Counted from the first letter of the stretch, positions 1 to 8,451 are shown. The stretch is DNA of 64,000 nucleotides from CBDCZI01 sp965224495 (GCA_965224495.1 CBDCZI010000017.1:1-64000); one strand, 5' to 3'. Notes: a model not told the origin generated them from the letters alone. Numbers and translations are program-made.

Positions 1-258
1 GATAAATTCTGTAGTATCTCCTTGATTGTTTAAACGAATAAATTCTCCATCTTTCTTTCCATTTTTAAAATCAATTGTCACTATATCATTGGTTGACTCA
101 CTAATATATTTCCCAGAGTAAGGAGTGTCTGAATCTTTTTCGAAAAAAGTGTAATACTCTTTCTCCATTTCTGTTTCCATTTCTAGCTGCACGAAACCTT
201 TTTCATTGCTGCACGAAATGAATATGACTAGAATCAGAATTGTAGTAAATGTTTTCAT
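1..258 (-). CDS. Lipoprotein with MORN/YwqK-like repeat, C-terminus outside window
   Basis: The reading frame is open from an ATG at 258 down to base 1, so the first 86 codons are present and the C-terminus is cut off. The N-terminus (MKTFTTILILVIFISC) is a short hydrophobic signal ending in Ser-Cys, a lipobox-like site, so I infer a lipid-anchored envelope protein. Residues 45-86 include DTPYSGKYISES and KDGEFIRL, which resemble the Y-x-G-x-Y / G-x-F repeats of MORN or YwqK-type antitoxin proteins. That family link is tentative because so little is visible. The IS1182 element begins 23 bp upstream of the start codon, so the gene has probably lost its own promoter. Function unknown. Confidence 0.6.
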   Translation of the reverse strand, partial: MKTFTTILILVIFISCSNEKGFVQLEMETEMEKEYYTFFEKDSDTPYSGKYISESTNDIVTIDFKNGKKDGEFIRLNNQGDTTEFI

Positions 259-276
259 TTTCTCTAATGTTTGGTA

Positions 277-280
277 ACGT
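277..280. repeat. Target-site duplication ACGT of the IS1182 element (left copy)
   Basis: ACGT directly abuts the left inverted repeat; the second copy lies at 1945-1948 directly after the right inverted repeat. The sequence is palindromic. Confidence 0.7.
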
Positions 281-296
281 CAGACTGTCTAATAAC
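281..296 (+). repeat. Left terminal inverted repeat of IS1182 element
   Basis: CAGACTGTCTAATAAC, matching the reverse complement of 1929-1944 at 13 of 16 positions. Confidence 0.75.
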
Positions 297-358
297 TATA
301 AGCGAAATTAGTTATCACATAGTTTGTTGTAAAAGGTATAAATAGCTATCTTTAAGCT

Positions 359-1885
359 ATGAGCTACATCACTGGATTTGACAGAAACCAAGCTGTTTTG
401 ATACCCGAAACTATAAACCAACTTATTGATACAAACAATCCTGTTAGGTTTATTGATGTTTTTGTTGATTCTCTTCAAACGGCAGATTTTGGTTTTAGAA
501 ACCCTAACAGAAATACAAATGGCAGACCGCCATTTCACCCCAAAGACTTATTAAAGCTATATATTTATGGCTATTTGAATAAACTAAGATCATCAAGAGC
601 CTTGGAGAAAGAGTGCAAGCGAAACATAGAACTCATTTGGCTAATCAAGGGATTAGTACCTGACCACAATACGATTGCTAATTTCAGAAAGAACAATCCT
701 AAAGCGATTAAAAAAGTATTTAGAGCTACAGTCAATATAGCTAAAAACTTAGATTTGATTGGTGGTGTTTTACTTGCTGGTGACGGGACAAAATTAAGAG
801 CTCAGAATTCTAAAAAGAATAATTACAATCAAAAGAAAATAGACCGACACATTGCTTATATCGAAACCAAATTAGCAGAGTATTGTTCGTTATTAGAATC
901 AGCAGACGGAGACCAGAAAAAACAAATCCAAGCGAAGATAGAGAAGCAAAATAAACATAAAAAACAGTACTTAGCAATTGAAAAACAACTTGAGGAAACA
1001 GGAGAAAAACAAGTATCTACCTCTGACCCTGAGGCACGACAATTAGTTATTAGAGGTGTTGTTACTGAGGTTTGCTACAATGTTCAATCTACAGTTGATG
1101 CTAAAAACAAAATTCCTATTGATTATAAGGTTACCAACAAAAACGACAAACAGGCAATGACAGACATGGTGAAAAGTGCCATTGATATCATAGGAAGCAA
1201 TGAGTTTAACGCCGTTTTTGATAAGGGGTATTACACAGCTGAACAAATTCACGACACTCAAAAACTAGGTGTAACCACTCATGTATGTGTTCCTGCACCA
1301 GCCTCTAATGCGCCGGACAAATCATATAATGTAAGTGAATTTAAATACAATACAGAGAAAGACAGCTATACCTGCCCCGCAGGAAATACATTAACAACTA
1401 ATGGTAATTGGTACAACAAACGAGTATATAAAGTCAAGCAATATAAAACCAATAAATGTAAAGCATGCCCGGTAAAATCTAGCTGCACAAAATCTAAATC
1501 ACAACGAATAATCGAACGTCACCAATTTGCAGAAGCACTAGTTATTAACAAACAAAACATAGCGAAGAACCCAGAAATCTACGCACAAAGACAAGCTGTG
1601 GTTGAGCACCCTTTCGGGACAATGAAAAGGTCTTGGGGATTTGACTATATCATGACAAAAAAATCAAAAAAACATGCTTCCGCAGATGTTGGTCTTATCT
1701 TCATAGCCTACAATCTTAAAAGATTGATGAATATCATAGGTATAACGGGGTTATTAGAGGTAATAACCTCCTTTTTTCATCGTTTACACTCTGTTTATCT
1801 CTATTTCTTCATATATCACTCTATTAAGCTAAAAAACAGAGTCTCTTCTAGCTTTTTTACTTTGTCCCAGATTTCTATATTTTAG
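359..1885 (+). CDS. IS1182-family DDE transposase
   Basis: The 508-residue protein starts with the typical IS1182 N-terminus (SYITGFDRNQAVLIPETINQ, DUF772-type region including RPPFHPKDLLKLYIYGYLN). A DDE catalytic domain follows: first Asp in LLAGDGTKLRAQNSKKN, second Asp in NAVFDKGYYTAEQ, and Glu in QAVVEHPFGTMKRSWGF. Between the last two is a Cys-rich zinc-ribbon-like stretch (CPAGN, CKACPVKSSC). It catalyses cut-and-paste or copy-out movement of the surrounding element. Length is normal for the family and no internal stop or frameshift is seen, so it is likely functional. The last 40 or so residues are hydrophobic and aromatic and may lie outside the conserved fold. Confidence 0.95.
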   Translation: MSYITGFDRNQAVLIPETINQLIDTNNPVRFIDVFVDSLQTADFGFRNPNRNTNGRPPFHPKDLLKLYIYGYLNKLRSSRALEKECKRNIELIWLIKGLVPDHNTIANFRKNNPKAIKKVFRATVNIAKNLDLIGGVLLAGDGTKLRAQNSKKNNYNQKKIDRHIAYIETKLAEYCSLLESADGDQKKQIQAKIEKQNKHKKQYLAIEKQLEETGEKQVSTSDPEARQLVIRGVVTEVCYNVQSTVDAKNKIPIDYKVTNKNDKQAMTDMVKSAIDIIGSNEFNAVFDKGYYTAEQIHDTQKLGVTTHVCVPAPASNAPDKSYNVSEFKYNTEKDSYTCPAGNTLTTNGNWYNKRVYKVKQYKTNKCKACPVKSSCTKSKSQRIIERHQFAEALVINKQNIAKNPEIYAQRQAVVEHPFGTMKRSWGFDYIMTKKSKKHASADVGLIFIAYNLKRLMNIIGITGLLEVITSFFHRLHSVYLYFFIYHSIKLKNRVSSSFFTLSQISIF

Positions 1886-1928
1886 TCGTACTTTTCTGTA
1901 TTTTTGAATACTAACAAAAAAAACGGAG

Positions 1929-1944
1929 GTTTTTAGACAAGCTG
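1929..1944 (-). repeat. Right terminal inverted repeat of IS1182 element
   Basis: Read on the minus strand this is CAGCTTGTCTAAAAAC, the partner of the left repeat at 281-296. It lies 43 bp after the transposase stop codon. Confidence 0.75.
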
Positions 1945-2019
1945 ACGTTGTGCATAATATCTTCACAGAAAACCAGAATGATAAGAAAACTGGAAAACAT
2001 TATCATTGCCGCCTAACTA

Positions 2020-2088
2020 TGTAAAGAAAAACTCATTTTTGTTATCATAACTAAGTACCTTTGTAAAGAAAATAAAAAAATCTTTACA
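2020..2088. promoter_or_regulatory. Operator-like repeat cluster and -7 box upstream of fic
   Basis: Three copies of TGTAAAGA lie before the Fic start codon: direct copies at 2020-2027 and 2062-2069 and an inverted copy (TCTTTACA) at 2081-2088 that ends two bases before the ATG. The last two form an 8-bp inverted repeat with an 11-bp spacer. A Bacteroidota -7 box, TACCTTTG, lies at 2056-2063 and overlaps the middle copy. Placement over the transcription start is what an autorepressor site would have, and Fic has a C-terminal winged helix. The regulatory reading is inference. Confidence 0.4.
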
Positions 2089-2090
2089 TA

Positions 2091-3161
2091 ATGAATGTTT
2101 CTGAACTTAAAAAACTACCTCTTGATAAAGATATTGAAACAAAAATGATACTTAAAAAATTGGCTTCTGCACACAGAGCACTTGCCGAATTGAAAGGTGT
2201 AGTTTCAACAATACCTAATGAGAATATTTTAATAAATACCTTAGGACTTCAAGAAGCGAAAGACAGTTCGGCCATTGAAAATATCATTACAACTCAAGAT
2301 GATATTTATAAAGCAGAATTAAATTTAGATGGTTTTAAATCTTTAAACGCTAAAGAAGTTCAAAATTATATTTCTGCTCTTAAAAAAGGGTTTTCTCTAA
2401 TAAAGAAAAAAGGAATTCTAACAAATAATGATATAATTCAGATACAGTCAGAATTAGAAAAAAATAATGCAGGGTTTAGAAAAGTTCCAGGAACTGCATT
2501 AAAAAATGCAACAACAGGTGAAGTTGTTTATACACCTCCGCAAGACTATGAAACCATACTTGATTTGATGAAAAACTTGGAGCAATTTACAAATGACAAT
2601 TCCACTTCTGGTTTTGACCCTTTAGTTAAAATGGCAATTATACATTATCAATTTGAAAGTATTCACCCTTTTTATGATGGAAATGGAAGAACAGGACGAA
2701 TAATCAATGTTTTGTATTTAGTAATGAATGACTTATTAGACTTACCTATATTATATTTAAGTCGCTATATTATTGAGAATAAAGGGAATTATTATAAATT
2801 TTTACAAGAAGTTAGAGAAACAGAAAATTGGGAAAATTGGATTTTATATATGCTAAATGCTGTTGAACAAATTTCAAAAGAAACACTTGTTTTAATTGGA
2901 AAAATTAAGGAATTAATGGCTGAATACAAAAGCACTTTACGAAATAATTACAAATTTTATAGTCACGAATTATTCAATAATCTTTTTAAACATCCATATA
3001 CAAAAATTGAATTTATAGAAAATGATTTGGGAGTTTCAAGAATTACTGCATCTAAATACTTAAATAAATTAGCAAAAGATGGTTTGCTAAGAAAAGAGAA
3101 ATTGGGAACGGGAAATTATTATATTAACGAGAGATTAACAGAGATACTGAAAAAACAATAA
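2091..3161 (+). CDS. Fic family protein AMP-transferase with C-terminal winged helix
   Basis: The 356-residue protein carries the Fic core motif HPFYDGNGRTGR (about residues 194-205), in which the His is catalytic and the loop binds ATP phosphates for AMPylation of target proteins. An N-terminal Fic_N-like region contains DSSAIENI near residue 62, which fits the inhibitory helix motif [S/T]xxxE[G/N]; its Glu would block the ATP site, so this is a self-inhibited class II Fic. The final 60 residues (EFIENDLGVSRITASKYLNK) form a winged helix-turn-helix. This layout matches the SoFic-type family. No antitoxin gene is adjacent. Neighbours (an IS and intron remnants) and AT-rich codons suggest an accessory gene. 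The cellular target is unknown. Confidence 0.92.
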   Translation: MNVSELKKLPLDKDIETKMILKKLASAHRALAELKGVVSTIPNENILINTLGLQEAKDSSAIENIITTQDDIYKAELNLDGFKSLNAKEVQNYISALKKGFSLIKKKGILTNNDIIQIQSELEKNNAGFRKVPGTALKNATTGEVVYTPPQDYETILDLMKNLEQFTNDNSTSGFDPLVKMAIIHYQFESIHPFYDGNGRTGRIINVLYLVMNDLLDLPILYLSRYIIENKGNYYKFLQEVRETENWENWILYMLNAVEQISKETLVLIGKIKELMAEYKSTLRNNYKFYSHELFNNLFKHPYTKIEFIENDLGVSRITASKYLNKLAKDGLLRKEKLGTGNYYINERLTEILKKQ

Positions 3162-3167
3162 CTATGG

Positions 3168-3470
3168 CTAGTCGAGTAGATGACTGATGGTCAATTGACC
3201 GCCAGCGCGCCTCTCACACCATCATACATACGGACCTCGTATACGGTGAATTTGAGGTTGAGTTTTTGAGTAATAATCAAGCATCGAGATATAAGCTTTT
3301 CTCCGTAATCGGAACAAAGTAATCGTCGTTTTTAATATCGGGCTTTGAGCAACTGTCCAGCCTCTCACTATTCGTCAGATACCGTAGCTTATCAGTCCTA
3401 TCCTCACAGACAACAACTGTTAGCTTCGGGATATAAACCCCACGCTCACGGGGCTTTTACCCTTTGGATT
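3168..3470 (-). mobile_element. Probable group II intron 3' remnant, copy 1
   Basis: Read on the minus strand the region ends GTGTGAGAGG ... CATCTACTCGACTAG, preceded by a hairpin around ACCGTATAC / GTATGTATG. This matches the layout I know for bacterial group II introns after the maturase gene: a domain V-like hairpin, GTGTGAGAGG, a short stem, then CTACTCGAC at the 3' end. About 7 bp separate it from the Fic stop codon. A second copy lies at 4973-5222 in the same orientation. An open minus-strand frame at about 3280-3450 ends PITEKSLYLDA-stop and could be the tail of an intron protein, but no maturase domain is present. The element is therefore at best a fragment. Confidence 0.5.
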
Positions 3471-3577
3471 TAATAACTCTTTGAGCTATATTTAACATTC
3501 AAGGTACACACACCGTATAAAAACAATAAGGGTTTTAGTGCTTAACCCAAAGTATAGTTCATTTTACAAAGTCCGCA

Positions 3578-3629
3578 AAATTTACAATTTGATGGTTTAA
3601 AGAAAATTAAAGGTGAAAATTGTAAATTT
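3578..3629. repeat. 13-bp perfect inverted repeat
   Basis: AAATTTACAATTT at 3578-3590 and AAATTGTAAATTT at 3617-3629 pair perfectly around a 26-nt loop. No T-run follows on either strand, so it is not a standard terminator. The rest of 3471-3783 has no coding frame that I can support. Confidence 0.6.
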
Positions 3630-3783
3630 GGCTAAGTGATAAACCGAAAGTTCAGCCCTTCGAAATCCCTTACTATTCTTACACAAACCCTTAGCGGCAA
3701 GTACCCAACCGTCACCGGATTGTATTCTTGATAAATAATTTTAAGATAAAAGACATTTAATACTGGGACAAATACATTAAAAT

Positions 3784-4923
3784 ATGAAACTAATCAAATA
3801 CATCATAAGTACATTGCTTCTACTAATTGGAATTTTAACCATTCTACTTGAAGAACCTTTATTTGGAATAGGATTTGTGGCAGTTGGCTTATTATTTCTT
3901 CCGCTTGCATCCAATTTTATAACAAAATTGGATGCAAAATTATTTACAGATAAAACAAAAATCTATCTAAGTATATTAATAAGTCTAGTTCTTATCATTT
4001 CAATCAGTACTTTTGGACGTAAAACATATGATAAAATTGAAAACATAACCATTAAAGAGCTAAATAGTCTTAGTGTTCATCCTATTAAGAAAACTATCGT
4101 CAACAATCTTGATTATTACTACATAGAAAAGGGAAAGGGGGAAACTATTCTATTATTACATGGATTTCCAGACATGGCAAATACATGGGATGAAACTATT
4201 AGTGAATTATCGAAAACACATCGAGTAATCGCTCCGTTTTTAAGAGGTTATTATCCAACAGGAATCCCAAATAACAATGACTTTTCAGTAAAAACAATTG
4301 CTGACGACATGGTGAAACTCATGGATTCCCTCTCTATTGACAAATTTACGTTAGTTGGTCAAGATTGGGGAGCCTCCATTGGATTTTCTGTTACAAACCT
4401 AATAGACGAAAGAGTACAAAAATTTGTTTCAATCGCTATACCTCACTCAACTTGTTTAGAATTAACTCCTGAGTTAGCTTATGCTGGAAGACATTTCTTT
4501 TTGTTAGGAACTAGCGATTATGGAGTAAGATACACTCGGAAAAACAACTTCGAGTATATTGACAGACTATATCAAAGATGGTCGCCAGATTTCAAAAATT
4601 CCCAAGCATCAAGTAATGCTATTAAAGAAACGTTTGAATTCCCTAATCGTACAGAAGCTGCAATTGGGTATTATAGATCATTTTCAGCCGATCAAAATTT
4701 ACCAGAAGTTCAAGCGTTTTATAAAAAAGCACCTAAAACACCCGTTCTTTTTTTATTAGGTGAACATGATTTAATTTATACAGAAAAGATAGTTTCATCT
4801 ATGAAAGAGAAAATGCCAAAAGGTTCAAAAACAGTGGTTTTTAAAAACTCAGGACATTTTTTACATAGAGAAGTCTTTTCTGAATTTATTTCTGAATTGA
4901 AAATGTTTTTAATCAGTAATTAG
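3784..4923 (+). CDS. Membrane-anchored alpha/beta hydrolase, epoxide hydrolase-like
   Basis: The 379-residue protein begins with three hydrophobic segments (about residues 7-23, 28-44 and 60-76), which would anchor it in the inner membrane. The rest is an alpha/beta-hydrolase fold: oxyanion-hole motif HGFP in LLLHGFPDMANTWDE, nucleophile elbow LVGQDWGASIGF with Asp rather than Ser, an acidic residue in LLGEHDLIY, and the base His in NSGHFLHRE. An Asp nucleophile followed by Trp is typical of soluble epoxide hydrolases and haloalkane dehalogenases. The three-helix N-terminal extension is unusual for those families. The gene stands alone between two intron-like repeats; its substrate cannot be told. 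Confidence 0.8.
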   Translation: MKLIKYIISTLLLLIGILTILLEEPLFGIGFVAVGLLFLPLASNFITKLDAKLFTDKTKIYLSILISLVLIISISTFGRKTYDKIENITIKELNSLSVHPIKKTIVNNLDYYYIEKGKGETILLLHGFPDMANTWDETISELSKTHRVIAPFLRGYYPTGIPNNNDFSVKTIADDMVKLMDSLSIDKFTLVGQDWGASIGFSVTNLIDERVQKFVSIAIPHSTCLELTPELAYAGRHFFLLGTSDYGVRYTRKNNFEYIDRLYQRWSPDFKNSQASSNAIKETFEFPNRTEAAIGYYRSFSADQNLPEVQAFYKKAPKTPVLFLLGEHDLIYTEKIVSSMKEKMPKGSKTVVFKNSGHFLHREVFSEFISELKMFLISN

Positions 4924-4972
4924 TACTGAAATAGAGATTGAAAATGTTTAGTTAATGGAATATAGCCTACCG

Positions 4973-5222
4973 CTAGTCGAGTAGACGGCTGACGGTCAAA
5001 TGACAGCCAGCACACCTCTCACACCACCAAGCGTAGCCAACTCACAACCTGGCTCAAAGTTTTACTTTGCCCCACACTTGGCGATTCACTGAATTTGAGA
5101 TGGATTTTTTTGAGTAGTAATAACCTTTTCTCCGTAATCGGGACAAAGCAATCGTCGTTTTAATATCGGGCTTCGGGACACGAACCCCTCGCTCACGAGA
5201 GATAACCTTTCCTCTCTTTTAA
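4973..5222 (-). mobile_element. Probable group II intron 3' remnant, copy 2
   Basis: This is a diverged copy of 3168-3470 in the same orientation: shared blocks include CTAGTCGAGTAGA, CCTCTCACACCA, CTTTTCTCCGTAATCGG and TAATATCGGGCTT. Here the domain V-like hairpin carries an insertion of about 50 nt (5022-5093) that itself pairs partly with its flanks. A block present in copy 1 between TAATATCGGGCTT and CTTCGGGA is missing. With copy 1 it brackets the hydrolase gene. Bases 5223-5373 contain no gene; GGGGTA near 5305 and TACCCC near 5333 could form a weak hairpin downstream of the minus-strand gene that ends at 5374. Confidence 0.45.
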
Positions 5223-5373
5223 CCACCCTAGTACTGTACCGTGTTATAGGTCATAGTAGATACTCAGCGGCATATTAAACCGTATTACTATTGTCTGTTT
5301 ACTTTGGGGTAGATTTTCAGTTCTTCGTTGTTTACCCCTCTAACACTCCTTTACAACGAGTACAACATACCCT

Positions 5374-7734
5374 TTAATAAATCTCGTGGTTGGTTTCCAT
5401 CCCCTTGGGTACTTTGGGTGTTTCAAAATCGTAGAAAGTAAAATAAAGCATTTCTGTAACCTTTTTACCATTTTCATTTCGGTAACTCACACGGTACTTT
5501 TCCAGTAATCCCTCGTTTCGCAATCCCTTTTCCGTCGAATAGCGACAGCAACTCCCGTAACGCACAAACTTCACTGACCGCCCTCTACTATCTCGCAAAA
5601 GCTCCAAAAACAAAGGGATATTCTTATCATGTTGCGTCTTATTTCTTCCCACACGGATAGGATTTGAAGGATCAAAACCATAAGTCCCACTCACTGCACG
5701 ATCAGTCAATTGAGTCATCACAAAATAACGAGCCTCCGTAGTCTCCGAACAATGCAACGTAATCTGTTCGTTTGCCTTTTCAACACCCAGATCCAATGCC
5801 TTCTCCCACATTTCACACGCCTCTTTTTGTTTATTGAGGTAATGATAAAGCAACACACCCTCCTTATAAACCACCTCACCTCGCTGAGGGTCTAAATAAG
5901 AAACTTGGTTGTAATCTTTTAACGCACCACTGTAATTTTCTTCGTGCTCACGTAACTCTGCACGCAACAAATAAGGATCAACAAAATCAGGTGTTTCGTT
6001 GATTGCCTTATTATAAAAACGAGAAGCATAATCCAAATGTCCTTCCATATAATGCGTGTATCCCATCAAGGTATGTAGTTCAGCATTTTCAGGTTCTTTA
6101 TCTAAAGCAATTTCGAGCGAAGTCAAAAACTCATCATATTCACCTCTTCTAGCCTCAGCAAAACCACCCAACAAATCCTCTTCCACCGTACTCTCCAACT
6201 CCTTCAAGCGCTCATTAGTAACTATTTTTTTCGCTTCTATTTCGTTTACCTTTTTTAGAATTAGTTCCAACTCTTTATCCGCCAACTTCTGGTGATGCAC
6301 AAACTGTTTTTTCTCTCTCGCCAGCGAATCAACACTCGTTTCTAAAGTATTTCTTTGATTTCTCAAAATCGTTAACTCCTTTTTTTCTTTCGTGTTTTTA
6401 AGTTTCGTTGTATTAAACTCTTTTGAAAGACGGTTTTTCTCTGTTCTTAAAGTAGCTTGTTTTTTCTCGTCCCTCACCAACCTATTCAAACGTTCAGCCT
6501 GTTCCGTTTTTCCGGTTTGAAGTTGCGTATTTCTTTTCTCATACTCCGACTCATAAAACGACAACTCATTTTCTGCTTTATGCAGAGCAATAGTCACCTT
6601 TTCTTTCTCAGTAAGCATCTTTTCCAAATTCTCATTTAGACTACCCAACGCTACCTTTTTCTTTTTGTATTCATCACTCGCATTTTTCTTATCCTCCTTA
6701 ATCGAATACAAACGACTTTGATTGATATTCTTGGCATTCATCAAACTCTCGTTTTCCAATTTTATCACACGAGAAACCTCTTTTAATCGGGTAATATCTA
6801 CTTCCAACTGTTTCACCTCCTTGCCCAGTTGCAACAAATGATCATTAATCATACGCACCTCCTCTTGAGTAGCCTCCAAAACAGCACTCGTTTTTAAACT
6901 ATCGGGCAGATGCTCCAAATCACTTTTTTTATCCTTTCTATTATTCTCCAAGTTGACAATACGAAAATTCACATCTTTCAATTTCTTCTCCCAACTATCC
7001 AATGTCTTCTCATTTTCACTCAGTTTCTTCGCATTATTTACAATCTTAGCCTCCGTCGCCTCCAACTCCCTTTGTTGCACAATCACCTCCTCTTCCAACT
7101 TCTCAATACGCACAGCCGTAGTCGAAACACCACTTTCCAAACTCGTCTTTTCCGCCGAAGCATCAGACAACGAAACCGCCAACATCGTTGACGCTTGTTG
7201 ATTAATTCCTACACTATTCTTTCTTTTTTTAGCATCCACATCCAACTGATGCACCTTTGTCTCTTGCTTTCTCAACGCCACCACCTGCTTTTCAACCTCG
7301 GTTTTCTCCACCTCTATTTTCGCCGACAAGTTATCATATTCCCTCGTCACATCACTCAATAGCACATCGGTCAACTCCACTTTTTTAGTCGAAGCCAAAT
7401 GAAACTCATTCACCGTTTCTGTCCTCTTTTTATTGTAATCCAATGCCTTCGAACGTGTATTCAAATTCGATTGCACCAAAGTAGCACCCAAACGGATTTT
7501 TTTCTCCTCCTCTTCCTTTTCCGTTTTTTCTTTACTCGCAACCAGCAAAGCCTTTTCCGTTTCCTTCAACTCAGCCCCCAAAACAATTCTTTCTTTTCGG
7601 TTTTCAGCAATTTGCTTTTCCTCCACATCGAGGTACGCCAAAAATTTATTGACCGCCACACTATCCCTTTCCTGCGCAAACAGAGAAGTCATCCAAACCA
7701 ATAAAAATAAAGAAAGTAACGTTATTTTTTTCAT
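5374..7734 (-). CDS. Secreted coiled-coil protein with TPR domain
   Basis: The 786-residue protein has a cleavable signal peptide (MKKITLLSLFLLVWMTSLFA-Q). Residues about 30-540 are almost entirely Lys/Glu-rich heptad sequence (LEEKIAENRKER, KTEKEEEEKKI and similar) predicting very long coiled coils. Residues about 560-690 hold tetratricopeptide repeats (PENAELHTLMGYTHYMEGHL, PDFVDPYLLRAELREHEENY, PQRGEVVYKEGVLLYHYLNK). A C-terminal region of about 90 residues (RYFVMTQLTDRAVSGTYGFD onward) has several Tyr/Phe and a Cys pair and is not recognised. It should act in the periplasm, perhaps as a scaffold; I do not recognise a named family. A Nudix gene lies upstream on the same strand, 75 bp away. 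Confidence 0.8.
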   Translation of the reverse strand: MKKITLLSLFLLVWMTSLFAQERDSVAVNKFLAYLDVEEKQIAENRKERIVLGAELKETEKALLVASKEKTEKEEEEKKIRLGATLVQSNLNTRSKALDYNKKRTETVNEFHLASTKKVELTDVLLSDVTREYDNLSAKIEVEKTEVEKQVVALRKQETKVHQLDVDAKKRKNSVGINQQASTMLAVSLSDASAEKTSLESGVSTTAVRIEKLEEEVIVQQRELEATEAKIVNNAKKLSENEKTLDSWEKKLKDVNFRIVNLENNRKDKKSDLEHLPDSLKTSAVLEATQEEVRMINDHLLQLGKEVKQLEVDITRLKEVSRVIKLENESLMNAKNINQSRLYSIKEDKKNASDEYKKKKVALGSLNENLEKMLTEKEKVTIALHKAENELSFYESEYEKRNTQLQTGKTEQAERLNRLVRDEKKQATLRTEKNRLSKEFNTTKLKNTKEKKELTILRNQRNTLETSVDSLAREKKQFVHHQKLADKELELILKKVNEIEAKKIVTNERLKELESTVEEDLLGGFAEARRGEYDEFLTSLEIALDKEPENAELHTLMGYTHYMEGHLDYASRFYNKAINETPDFVDPYLLRAELREHEENYSGALKDYNQVSYLDPQRGEVVYKEGVLLYHYLNKQKEACEMWEKALDLGVEKANEQITLHCSETTEARYFVMTQLTDRAVSGTYGFDPSNPIRVGRNKTQHDKNIPLFLELLRDSRGRSVKFVRYGSCCRYSTEKGLRNEGLLEKYRVSYRNENGKKVTEMLYFTFYDFETPKVPKGMETNHEIY

Positions 7735-7809
7735 ACAAATATCCTAATTAAACTATTAAGATACGAAATCTAATCAATAAGACCATTCTATAACCACAAA
7801 AAATAGCGA

Positions 7810-8436
7810 TTAATCGAGTAACAAGCACCTTAATTCGTTCAACATCATCGCCGTAGCACCCCAAATAACTTTCCCTCCAAGCTCAAAACACGGACATTCT
7901 AATTCATACTGAGGCGTTTTCACCAAATCTCGCAACTGTTTTTGAGTAATTTCGACAGCCAACAAATCCGCCACCGCCACCTCCACAATCTCCTTTACCT
8001 CAAACTCATCTCGTTCAAAAACCACATTTCCTCGCACCACACCCACATAAGGAAACACCAAAAAATTACTCGGCGGAATATACAATTCACTCAAATTTCG
8101 CACAATTTCAATCCCAGAAACACCAATTTCCTCCTTCGTTTCTCGCAACGCCGTTTGCTCCGTCGTCACATCTTTCGCCTCAAACTTCCCCCCTGGAAAA
8201 CTAATCTGCCCCGAATGCGCCCCCTCATATTCCTGCCGTTGCGTCACCACAAAATGCGGTTTCCCCTCACGGTTATACAGCAAAATCACCACCGCACCCA
8301 CACGGTAATCTTTCGATTTTTCATGATGCAAAGCACGCATACCCAACGGCAACGGCGACAATTCGTAATGCGCCTTTCTACCCTCTACAACACCCTTTTG
8401 CCCCAACCTTGCTATTATTTCATCTAAAGAAACCAT
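7810..8436 (-). CDS. Nudix hydrolase, coenzyme A pyrophosphatase-like (NudL/YeaB type)
   Basis: The protein of 208 residues contains the Nudix box as GGKFEAKDVTTEQTALRETK followed by EEIGV, supplying the REx2EE metal-binding helix. It is preceded by VTQRQEYEGAHSGQISFPGG, the CoA-pyrophosphatase signature (L-x-x-R-x-x-x-L-x-x-H-x-G-Q-x-x-FPGG). Members cleave CoA and its derivatives to 4'-phosphopantetheine and 3',5'-ADP in the cytoplasm. I start at the ATG at 8436 rather than the in-frame TTG one codon earlier, because a -7 box TAATTTTG lies at 8452-8459 and gives a leader of only about 10-15 nt. Confidence 0.9.
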   Translation of the reverse strand: MVSLDEIIARLGQKGVVEGRKAHYELSPLPLGMRALHHEKSKDYRVGAVVILLYNREGKPHFVVTQRQEYEGAHSGQISFPGGKFEAKDVTTEQTALRETKEEIGVSGIEIVRNLSELYIPPSNFLVFPYVGVVRGNVVFERDEFEVKEIVEVAVADLLAVEITQKQLRDLVKTPQYELECPCFELGGKVIWGATAMMLNELRCLLLD

Positions 8437-8451
8437 CAATTAATAATACGC

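Larger units (their letters stand above)
281..1944 (+). mobile_element. IS1182-family insertion sequence, complete
   Basis: One long transposase gene lies between imperfect terminal inverted repeats. The left end CAGACTGTCTAATAAC and the reverse complement of the right end, CAGCTTGTCTAAAAAC, agree at 13 of 16 positions. The four bases outside both ends are ACGT, at 277-280 and 1945-1948, a palindromic 4-bp target duplication as is usual for IS1182 relatives. Removing the element and one ACGT joins the flanks into a continuous ggtaACGTtgtgc. The element looks intact and the good duplication suggests a fairly recent insertion. Exact ends are my inference from repeat and duplication. Confidence 0.85.

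Noticed and set aside
2091..3161. Fic-antitoxin (FicT/FicA) module
   Set aside because: No small antitoxin gene lies upstream; the inhibitory SxxxEN motif is within the Fic protein itself.
7942..8427. A 161-residue plus-strand frame antisense to the Nudix gene
   Set aside because: Composition is rich in His, Arg, Gln and Asn as expected from the reverse of a coding frame; the Nudix frame has clear motifs.
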